Shown piece by piece: positions 7,265 through 12,729 of a stretch of 12,729 nucleotides of DNA. Position numbers and translations under genes: made by a program. Positions within the stretch are counted from its first letter, which is position 1, and the number at the start of each line of letters is the position of its first letter. The notes beneath the pieces are model-generated. The model made no database searches. It saw only the letters and a list, made by a program, of their open reading frames with translations, and was not told the DNA's origin. Source of the stretch: an uncultured Pseudomonadota bacterium. GTDB lineage: Bacteria > Pseudomonadota > Gammaproteobacteria > Burkholderiales > Usitatibacteraceae. Location of the stretch: contig CALEJW010000200.1 of assembly GCA_937898635.1 (NCBI GenBank), positions 1-12,729 of the forward strand. The letters run 5' to 3'.

Positions 7265-7270
7265 AGTATA
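7265..7270 (-). promoter_or_regulatory. Putative -10 box for ygfZ in the divergent ygfZ/ygfX region
   Basis: The minus strand reads TATACT, one mismatch from consensus, with a predicted start near 7258 and a leader of about 28 nt to the GTG at 7230. On the plus strand the overlapping TATAGC (7267-7272) could serve ygfX. No strong -35 is seen for either. Confidence 0.45.
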
Positions 7271-7305
7271 GCGGCGAGGCGCCCCCGGGCGACCCCGCCT
7301 GGCAT

Positions 7306-7716
7306 GTGGTTATCGCCATCGGCCGGTCACGGATCGCCCTCGCGTGGATCGCGGCCATCGCGATTGCCGCCGTCGCCGCAGTGCTCGCCGCGGATCTTCC
7401 CGCGGCATGGCGGGCCGCGCTCTCGGCAACGCTGGTGGCCCTCGCCGTCCGCGCCGCCCGCCGCGACGGGTTCCGGTCCGCGGGCCCCGCGGTGCGCCGC
7501 CTCGCGGTGGACCCCGAAGGCCGCGTGGAAGCCTGGCGCGCCGACGGCCTCCGCCTCGCGGGCCGTCTCGCCCCGGGGTCCTTCGTCGCGCCCTGGCTCG
7601 TCGTCGTGCGCTGGCGGCCGGAGGGCGCGCGGCTCGCGCGCACGATCCTCGTCGCGCCGGACGCGGTGGCCGCGGAGCCGTTCCGGCGCCTGCGCGTCCT
7701 CCTGCGCTGGCGATAG
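7306..7716 (+). CDS. ygfX: YgfX (CptA-like) small inner-membrane protein
   Basis: From the GTG at 7306 the protein is 136 aa. It begins VIAIGRSRIALAW, then has two adjacent hydrophobic spans, a cytoplasmic beta-rich part and the ending DAVAAEPFRRLRVLLRWR, which is characteristic of proteobacterial YgfX. Its E. coli homologue (135 aa) is encoded with sdhE and has been reported as a CptA-type toxin affecting cell division, a role that has been debated. An upstream in-frame ATG at 7240 would add 22 residues that do not resemble the family and would leave only 9 bp to the ygfZ start. I therefore prefer 7306, although an annotation pipeline might choose 7240. No clear Shine-Dalgarno site is seen. 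purL follows after 29 bp. Confidence 0.75.
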   Translation: MVIAIGRSRIALAWIAAIAIAAVAAVLAADLPAAWRAALSATLVALAVRAARRDGFRSAGPAVRRLAVDPEGRVEAWRADGLRLAGRLAPGSFVAPWLVVVRWRPEGARLARTILVAPDAVAAEPFRRLRVLLRWR

Positions 7717-7733
7717 GCAGGCGGTCGCTACGG

Positions 7734-7739
7734 TATAAT
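7734..7739 (+). promoter_or_regulatory. Consensus -10 box immediately upstream of purL
   Basis: A perfect TATAAT ends 6 nt before the purL ATG at 7746. A start about 7 nt downstream of the box would fall on or next to the A of the ATG. No matching -35 is recognisable in the end of ygfX. Confidence 0.5.
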
Positions 7740-7745
7740 TCGCGC

Positions 7746-10700
7746 ATGAATTCGCACGTTGCGCCTGGGCAGCCCTTCCTCACGCTGCTCGGCAGCGTCG
7801 CCCTCTCCCCCTTCCGCATCGCGAAGCTCGCCGCGGGCCTCGAGCCGGCCCTGCGCGACGCGCTCGCGATCGACACGCGCTTCGTGCACTTCGCGCTCCT
7901 CTCCGAGCCGCTCGCGGAGGAGGACTCCGCCGTGCTCGGGAAGATCCTCGCCTACGGCACGCCGGGAAGCGCCCGCCCGACGGGAACGCTGCGCGTGGTG
8001 CTGCCGCGTTTCGGCACGGTGTCGCCGTGGTCCTCGAAGGCGACCGACATCGCGCGCAACTGCGGGCTCGCCCGCGTCGAGCGCCTCGAGCGCGGCGTCG
8101 CCTGGTACTTCTCGCGACGGGACGGCCGCTCGATTCCCGCCGAGTGGGACGCGCGCCTGCGCGTGGCGATCCACGACCGCATGACGGAGACGGTGGTGGA
8201 GCGGCTCGAGGAAGCCGCGCGGCTCTTCGACCACCACCCGCCCGCGCCGCTCGCGACGGTGGACCTCCAGAATGGCGGGATCGCGGCGCTCGAGGAGGCC
8301 AACACCGCGATGGGGCTCGCGCTCGCGCCCGACGAGATCGGCTACCTCGCGGAGAACTTCGGGAAGATGGGCCGCAACCCCACCGACGTGGAGCTCATGA
8401 TGTTCGCGCAGGCGAACAGCGAGCACTGCCGGCACAAGATCTTCAACGCCTCGTGGACGATCGACGGTCGGCGCGAGGACCTGAGCCTCTTCCAGATGAT
8501 CCGCAACACCCACGCCGCGAACCCGCGCGGCACGGTGGTCGCGTATTCGGACAACTCCGCGGTGATGGAGGGCGCCACGATCGAGCGCTTCTTCCCCGAC
8601 GCCGGGCGCGGCTGGGCCTACCACCGCGACGAGACCCACATCCTCATGAAGGTGGAGACGCACAACCACCCCACCGCGATCGCGCCGCACCCGGGCGCGG
8701 GCACCGGCGCCGGCGGCGAGATCCGCGACGAGGGCGCCACGGGCACCGGCGGCAAGCCCAAGGCGGGGCTCACGGGCTTCTCGGTCTCGAACCTGGAGCT
8801 CCCCGGGCAGCGCGAGCCCTGGGAGGCCCCGTACGGCAAGCCCGGGCGCATCGCCTCGGCCCTCGACATCATGATCGAGGGCCCCATCGGCGGCGCCGCG
8901 TACAACAACGAGTTCGGCCGCCCGAACCTCGCCGGCTACTTCCGCGCCTTCGAGATGGCGGTCGCGGGCGAGGTGCGCGGCTACCACAAGCCCATCATGC
9001 TGGCGGGCGGGCTCGGCAACCTCTCGGCGCGGCACGTGGCCAAGCAGGGCTTCGCGAAGGACACCGTGTTCATCCAGCTCGGCGGCCCGGGGTTCCTCAT
9101 CGGCATGGGGGGCGGGGCCGCCTCCTCGATGGCGAGCGGCGCCAACACCGAGGCGCTCGACTTCGATTCGGTGCAGCGCGCCAACGCGGAACTCGAGCGC
9201 CGTTGCCAGGAGGTGATCGACGCCTGCTGGCAGCGGGGCGACGAGAACCCGATCCTCTCGATCCACGACGTGGGCGCGGGCGGGATCTCCAACGCGCTGC
9301 CAGAGCTCGCTCACGGCGGCGGCACCGGCGCCGACGTGGAACTGCGCGAAGTTCCCGTGCAGGAGACGGGCATGTCGCCGATGCAGATCTGGTCCAACGA
9401 GTCGCAGGAGCGCTACGTGCTCGCGATTCCCGAGGCGCGCATCGACGAGTTCGACGCGATCTGCGCCCGCGAGCGCTGCCCCTACGCCGTGGTGGGGATC
9501 GCGCGGATGGACGGCCGGCTCGTGGTCGAGGACACGCTCTTCGCCAACGACCCCGTGGACATGCCGCTCGAGGTCCTGCTCGGCAAGCCCCCGCGCATGC
9601 ACCGCGACGCGAGGCGGCTCGCGCGCACGCGCCGGCCGCTCGACCTCTCGGCGATGGAACTGCGCGAGGCGGCCTACCGCGTCCTTCGCCTGCCGTCCGT
9701 GGCCGACAAGACCTTCCTCGTCACGATCGGCGACCGCAGCGTGGGCGGCCTGTGCGCGCGCGACCAGATGGTGGGCCCCTGGCAGGTGCCGGTGGCCGAC
9801 TGCGCGGTGACCGTGATGGGCTACGCCACGACGCTGGGCGAGGCGATGGCGATCGGCGAGCGCACGCCCCTCGCGCTCATCGACGCGCCGGCCTCGGGCC
9901 GCATGGCCGTGGGAGAGGCGATCACGAACATCGCGGCGGCCCCGATCGCGGCGCTGGGCGAGGTGAAGCTCTCGGCCAACTGGATGTGCGCGGCCGGGCA
10001 CCCGGGCGAGGACGCCGCGCTCTTCGACACCGTGAAGGCCGTGGGCATGGAGCTCTGCCCCGCGCTCGGGATCTCGATCCCGGTGGGCAAGGATTCGCTC
10101 TCGATGAAGACCACCTGGTCGGACCCGGTCACGGGCGAGGCGAAGGCGGTGACGGCGCCGCTCTCGCTCGTGGTGTCCGCGTTCGCCCCGGTCACCGACG
10201 CGCGGCGCGCGCTCACGCCGCAGCTGCGCACGGACCTCGGCGAGACGGAGCTGGTGCTCGTGGACCTCGGCGGCGGCCGCAACCGCCTCGGCGGCTCGGC
10301 GCTCGCGCAGGTGCACGGCCAGCTGGGCGACGAGGCGCCGGACCTCGACGACCCCGCGAAGCTCGCCGCGTTCTTCGCCGCGGTCCAGTCGCTCAACGCG
10401 GAAGGCCGGATCCTCGCCTACCACGACCGCTCCGACGGCGGGCTCTTCGCCACGCTCTGCGAGATGGCGTTCGCGGGACGCGCGGGCGTCACCGTGGTGC
10501 TCGACAATCTCGCGCTCGACCCGCGGCAGCTCGACGTGGACGGCCACGAGCGCCAGACGGACGTCCTCGCCGGGAACCTCGCCGACCGCCTCCTCGCCGT
10601 CCTCTTCAACGAGGAGCTGGGCGCGGTGCTGCAGGTGCGCAAGGCCGATCGCGACGGCGTGATGCAGGCGCTTCGCGCCGCGGGGCTCTCGCGCGAGTCG

Positions 10701-11726
10701 CAGGTGATCGGGCATCCCAACGCGGACGGGGAGATTCGCCTCGTGGTGAACGGCAAGCCCGTCCTCGCGGAGCGGCGCGCGGACCTGCACCGCGCCTGGT
10801 CCTCGGTCACCCACGCGATCCAGCGCCTGCGCGACAACCCCGGCTGCGCGGACCAGGAGTACGACCGGATCCTCGACGAGGGCGACCCGGGGCTCGCCGC
10901 GAAGCTCGGCTTCGACCCGGCCGAGGACGTCGCCGCACCCTTCATCGCCACCGGTGCGCGCCCGCGCATCGCCATCCTGCGGGAGCAGGGCGTGAACGGC
11001 CAGGCGGAGATGGCCGCCGCCTTCGACCGCGCGGGCTTCGCCGCGGTGGACGTGCACATGAGCGACATCATCGAGGCGAGGACGAGCCTCGCCGGCTTCA
11101 AGGGCTTCGCGGCCTGCGGCGGCTTCAGCTACGGCGACACGCTGGGCGCGGGCGAGGGCTGGGCCAAGTCCATCCTCTTCAACGCCCGCGCGCGCGCCGA
11201 GTTCGAGGCCTTCTTCGGCCGGCCGGATTCCTTCGCGCTCGGCGCCTGCAACGGCTGCCAGATGGTGTCGAACCTCAAGGCGATCATCCCCGGCGCGAAG
11301 GACTGGCCGCACTTCGAGAGGAACCTCTCGGAGCAGTACGAGGCGCGGCTCACGCTGGTGGAGGTGCAGAAGTCGCCCTCGCTCTTCTTCGCGGGCATGG
11401 AGGGCAGCCGCATCCCGATCGTCACCGCCCACGGCGAGGGCCGGGCCGTCTTCCGCGACGACAAGGCGCGCGAGGCCTGCGAGTACCTGGTGGCCGCGCG
11501 CTTCGTCGACAACCGCGGCAAGCCCACCGAGACCTATCCCTACAACGCCAACGGCTCGCCCGGCGGCGTCACCGCGCTCACGACGCCCGACGGGCGCTTC
11601 ACGATCATGATGCCGCACCCGGAGCGCGTCTTCCGCACGGTGCTCATGTCCTGGCACCCGGACGGCTGGGGCGAGGACTCGCCGTGGATGCGCATGTTCC
11701 GCAACGCCCGCGCCTGGCTCGGCTGA
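7746..11726 (+). CDS. purL: Phosphoribosylformylglycinamidine synthase, large single-chain form
   Basis: The 1326-residue enzyme converts FGAR, glutamine and ATP to FGAM in step four of purine synthesis. It is the one-chain form typical of Beta- and Gammaproteobacteria (E. coli about 1295 aa). Order: N-terminal PurS-like domain (about 12-150), linker, two AIRS-type synthetase halves, and a class I glutaminase domain from about 1072. Visible motifs are NSEHCRHK (224-231), ETHNHP (304-309) and the ammonia-producing triad C1168 in GACNGCQ, H1291 and E1293 in MMPHPERVF. All look intact. The ATG at 7746 gives about ten more N-terminal residues than E. coli. No ATG or GTG lies between it and the conserved LSPFRIAKL, so the start is well supported despite lacking a Shine-Dalgarno site. 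It has its own -10 box and is followed by a REP-like hairpin. Confidence 0.98.
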   Translation: MNSHVAPGQPFLTLLGSVALSPFRIAKLAAGLEPALRDALAIDTRFVHFALLSEPLAEEDSAVLGKILAYGTPGSARPTGTLRVVLPRFGTVSPWSSKATDIARNCGLARVERLERGVAWYFSRRDGRSIPAEWDARLRVAIHDRMTETVVERLEEAARLFDHHPPAPLATVDLQNGGIAALEEANTAMGLALAPDEIGYLAENFGKMGRNPTDVELMMFAQANSEHCRHKIFNASWTIDGRREDLSLFQMIRNTHAANPRGTVVAYSDNSAVMEGATIERFFPDAGRGWAYHRDETHILMKVETHNHPTAIAPHPGAGTGAGGEIRDEGATGTGGKPKAGLTGFSVSNLELPGQREPWEAPYGKPGRIASALDIMIEGPIGGAAYNNEFGRPNLAGYFRAFEMAVAGEVRGYHKPIMLAGGLGNLSARHVAKQGFAKDTVFIQLGGPGFLIGMGGGAASSMASGANTEALDFDSVQRANAELERRCQEVIDACWQRGDENPILSIHDVGAGGISNALPELAHGGGTGADVELREVPVQETGMSPMQIWSNESQERYVLAIPEARIDEFDAICARERCPYAVVGIARMDGRLVVEDTLFANDPVDMPLEVLLGKPPRMHRDARRLARTRRPLDLSAMELREAAYRVLRLPSVADKTFLVTIGDRSVGGLCARDQMVGPWQVPVADCAVTVMGYATTLGEAMAIGERTPLALIDAPASGRMAVGEAITNIAAAPIAALGEVKLSANWMCAAGHPGEDAALFDTVKAVGMELCPALGISIPVGKDSLSMKTTWSDPVTGEAKAVTAPLSLVVSAFAPVTDARRALTPQLRTDLGETELVLVDLGGGRNRLGGSALAQVHGQLGDEAPDLDDPAKLAAFFAAVQSLNAEGRILAYHDRSDGGLFATLCEMAFAGRAGVTVVLDNLALDPRQLDVDGHERQTDVLAGNLADRLLAVLFNEELGAVLQVRKADRDGVMQALRAAGLSRESQVIGHPNADGEIRLVVNGKPVLAERRADLHRAWSSVTHAIQRLRDNPGCADQEYDRILDEGDPGLAAKLGFDPAEDVAAPFIATGARPRIAILREQGVNGQAEMAAAFDRAGFAAVDVHMSDIIEARTSLAGFKGFAACGGFSYGDTLGAGEGWAKSILFNARARAEFEAFFGRPDSFALGACNGCQMVSNLKAIIPGAKDWPHFERNLSEQYEARLTLVEVQKSPSLFFAGMEGSRIPIVTAHGEGRAVFRDDKAREACEYLVAARFVDNRGKPTETYPYNANGSPGGVTALTTPDGRFTIMMPHPERVFRTVLMSWHPDGWGEDSPWMRMFRNARAWLG

Positions 11727-11731
11727 ACCCC

Positions 11732-11772
11732 GGGACGCTCCCTTTTCCCGACGGATGAAGGGCGAGCGTCCC
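11732..11772. repeat. REP-like inverted pair after purL, possible terminator
   Basis: GGGACGCTC (11732-11740) pairs perfectly with GAGCGTCCC (11764-11772); after a one-base bulge, CCTTT (11741-11745) can pair with AAGGG (11758-11762) with one G-U. The core GGGACGCT.CCTT matches the units at 6312-6401, so this is a diverged, more compact copy of the same repeat. It starts 5 nt after the purL stop and could act as a terminator, though no U-run follows. Confidence 0.6.
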
Positions 11773-11783
11773 CCATCGATGGG
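11772..11783. repeat. 12-bp perfect palindrome CCCATCGATGGG
   Basis: This palindrome lies between the REP-like pair and the start of the ABM-like gene, and its right end overlaps the GGGAGG ribosome-binding site (11781-11786). It could be an operator or could sequester the site, but it may be chance. Confidence 0.35.
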
Positions 11784-11786
11784 AGG
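11781..11786 (+). promoter_or_regulatory. Ribosome-binding site fixing the ABM-like gene start
   Basis: GGGAGG lies 4 nt before the ATG at 11791. The upstream in-frame ATG at 11755 falls inside the REP-like repeat and has no such site, so 11791 is preferred. Confidence 0.6.
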
Positions 11787-11790
11787 CGGC

Positions 11791-12102
11791 ATGTATGTCG
11801 TGATCTGGCGGTACCGGGTCGAGCCCGCGCAGGCCGCGAAGTTCGAGAAGGCCTACGGGCCGAAGGGCGAGTGGGCGAAACTCTTCGGCGAGTCGAAGGA
11901 CTACCTCGGCACGGAGCTCCTCGCCGACGACGAGCGCCCGGGCGAGTACGTGACGATCGACCGCTGGTCGGGCGAGGAGGCCTACAGCGCCTTCCTGCGC
12001 CAGCACGAGGGGGACTACGGCCGGCTCGACCGGCGCTTCGAGGCGCTCACCCTCTCCGAGAGCCGCGTGGGCGCGTACGGTCCCGCCGGGAAGCGTCCGT
12101 GA
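11791..12102 (+). CDS. Small antibiotic-biosynthesis-monooxygenase-like (dimeric alpha/beta barrel) protein
   Basis: The 103-residue protein begins MYVVIWRYRVEPAQAAKFEK and has the beta-alpha-beta pattern of the ABM/ferredoxin-like dimeric barrel superfamily, with strands near 2-9, 49-58 (GEYVTIDRW) and 86-96. Members range from heme-degrading and quinol monooxygenases to proteins of unknown role, and no catalytic residues can be assigned here. Family assignment rests on pattern resemblance. The start at 11791 is set by the GGGAGG site; the longer 115-aa reading from 11755 would be translated from repeat sequence. Its TGA overlaps the GTG of the following GNAT gene as GTGA, so the two are probably co-expressed. 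Confidence 0.75.
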   Translation: MYVVIWRYRVEPAQAAKFEKAYGPKGEWAKLFGESKDYLGTELLADDERPGEYVTIDRWSGEEAYSAFLRQHEGDYGRLDRRFEALTLSESRVGAYGPAGKRP

Positions 12103-12575
12103 CGGCGGTCGCCTTCTCGCGCATGGGCCCCGGCGATCGCGGCGCGGCCTTCGGCCTCTTCCGCGCGTTCCTCGAGTCGGACCCGCACTACCGCGACGCC
12201 GCGGCGGCCTATGGCGACGGCGGTCCCGAGGCGCTCGCCCGCGCGATGGACCTCTTCGTCGCGCGGCCCGACCTCGGCTTCGTGTGGATGGGAAAGCGAG
12301 GCGACGAGGTCGTCGCCTGCTGCGTCGCCTGCCTCGCGATCTCCACCTCGCGCGGCGCGCTGGTGGCGAAGCTCGACGACGTGAACGTCCGCCCGGGCCT
12401 CGAGGGACAGGGCATCGGCTCGGCGATGCTCGCTTCGCTCAAGGCGGAGCTCAGGCGCGCCGGCGTCACGCGGATCGACACCGCCACGCACTTCGACAAC
12501 CCCGGCGCGCGGCGCTTCTACGAGCGCCACGGATTCGCGTCGCTGCGCGAGGAACGCCTGAGCTGCCTGCTCTAG
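12099..12575 (+). CDS. GNAT family N-acetyltransferase
   Basis: The 158-residue protein should be an acetyl-CoA-dependent acyltransferase of unknown substrate. The core motif A is KLDDVNVRPGLEGQGIGSAM (91-110), with the EGQGIG pyrophosphate loop at 102-107. NPGARRFYERHGF (134-146) is a textbook GNAT C-terminal motif. The N-terminal region (FLESDPHYRDAAAAYGDGG) is typical of a GNAT group that often follows small accessory genes. The GTG at 12099 overlaps the previous gene's stop as GTGA. An internal ATG at 12123 would drop eight residues and is the alternative start. It converges on the minus-strand fragment at the window edge, with only 7 bp between the two stop codons. Confidence 0.85.
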   Translation: MTAVAFSRMGPGDRGAAFGLFRAFLESDPHYRDAAAAYGDGGPEALARAMDLFVARPDLGFVWMGKRGDEVVACCVACLAISTSRGALVAKLDDVNVRPGLEGQGIGSAMLASLKAELRRAGVTRIDTATHFDNPGARRFYERHGFASLREERLSCLL

Positions 12576-12577
12576 GC

Positions 12578-12591
12578 CGCCCCTAGGGGCG
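12578..12591. terminator. 14-bp palindrome between convergent gene ends
   Basis: The perfect palindrome CGCCCCTAGGGGCG covers the minus-strand TAG (12585-12583) and starts 2 nt after the GNAT stop. As RNA it could form at most a 5-bp stem with a CUAG loop, and there is no U-run, so a bidirectional terminator role is only a possibility. Confidence 0.3.
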
Positions 12592-12729
12592 CTCGACCCT
12601 GCGCCGCCACTCGGGCGTGAGGGGATGGTCGGGATGCAGGCGGCGGAACTCGGCGAGCGCGCGGTCGGCCTCGTCGTGCAGTCCCCGCTCCCGGAGCGCC
12701 GCGATGCGCTCGAGCTGCCGCTCCGGCGA
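12583..12729 (-). CDS. C-terminal 48 codons of an unknown protein, 5' part beyond the window
   Basis: An open minus-strand frame enters from the right edge and stops at TAG 12585-12583. The fragment reads as two amphipathic, arginine- and glutamate-rich helices, with the segment RIAALRERGLHDEADRAL followed by EFRRLHPDHPLTPEW. This helix-turn pattern resembles the last TPR-like hairpin seen at the C terminus of various proteobacterial proteins with an alanine-rich tail. I cannot name the family from 48 residues. The strand choice is supported by codon pattern, by the clean stop just after a proline-rich tail, and by the lack of a plus-strand alternative. Confidence 0.6.
   Translation of the reverse strand, partial: SPERQLERIAALRERGLHDEADRALAEFRRLHPDHPLTPEWRRRVERP

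Noticed and set aside
7240..7305. ATG at 7240 as the ygfX start and ATG at 7305 as the ygfZ start
   Set aside because: Using both would make the two divergent genes overlap by 66 bp and would place the shared -10 region inside coding sequence. The added residues do not resemble either family. Not excluded experimentally.
11755..11790. Upstream ATG at 11755 for the ABM-like gene
   Set aside because: It lies within the repeat arm, has no ribosome-binding site, and the protein fold begins at the second methionine (11791).
7728..11792. Very long open frames opposite and in a shifted frame over purL (about 1354 aa minus, about 1243 aa plus)
   Set aside because: They lack family motifs, are rich in Arg, Ala and His runs, and mirror purL codons. 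High third-position GC removes stops in the shadow frames, and purL is certain.
1..12729. Phage, CRISPR, toxin-antitoxin or defence system in the window
   Set aside because: No regular spaced repeats, integrase, nuclease, helicase or restriction motifs were seen. YgfX is the only toxin-like candidate, and that function is disputed.

Overview
This is a very GC-rich chromosomal window with dense, ordinary bacterial gene packing. The one-chain PurL (1326 aa), the YgfZ and YgfX homologues and the codon use fit a high-GC Betaproteobacterium, or less likely a Gammaproteobacterium. That placement is inferred from gene types, not from a marker gene. I see no rRNA, tRNA, CRISPR array, phage or transposase gene.

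Positions 1-4801 (minus strand) hold a trehalose-type operon in the order otsA, otsB, GH15 hydrolase. The otsA-otsB gap is 13 bp, and otsB overlaps the GH15 gene by an ATGA. OtsA should make trehalose 6-phosphate, OtsB should dephosphorylate it, and the GH15 enzyme is a candidate trehalase or glucoamylase. OtsA is unusual. About 260 extra N-terminal residues carry two membrane segments around a roughly 140-residue extracytoplasmic region, followed by a charged helical linker and the GT20 catalytic domain. It looks like a membrane-anchored, possibly signal-sensing synthase, and it is the most interesting item in the window.

Positions 4946-6306 hold an EamA-type exporter (minus) divergent from a small GNAT acetyltransferase (plus). 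The GNAT gene converges on ygfZ. Between them lies a cluster of three REP-like hairpin units, the outer two forming a perfect 27-bp inverted repeat. The repeat supplies the ygfZ stop codon. A diverged inverted pair of the same unit follows purL at about 11732-11772.

Positions 6397-11726 hold ygfZ (minus), divergent from ygfX (plus), then purL (plus). The divergent ygfZ/ygfX layout recalls the E. coli ygfZ / sdhE-ygfX locus, but sdhE is absent here. PurL is a full-length FGAM synthase with its own near-consensus -10 box lying so close to the start codon that the mRNA may be leaderless.

Positions 11791-12575 (plus) hold a two-gene unit with a GTGA overlap: an ABM-like small protein and a GNAT acetyltransferase. 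The window ends in the C-terminal 48 codons of a minus-strand gene of unknown function that converges on this unit.
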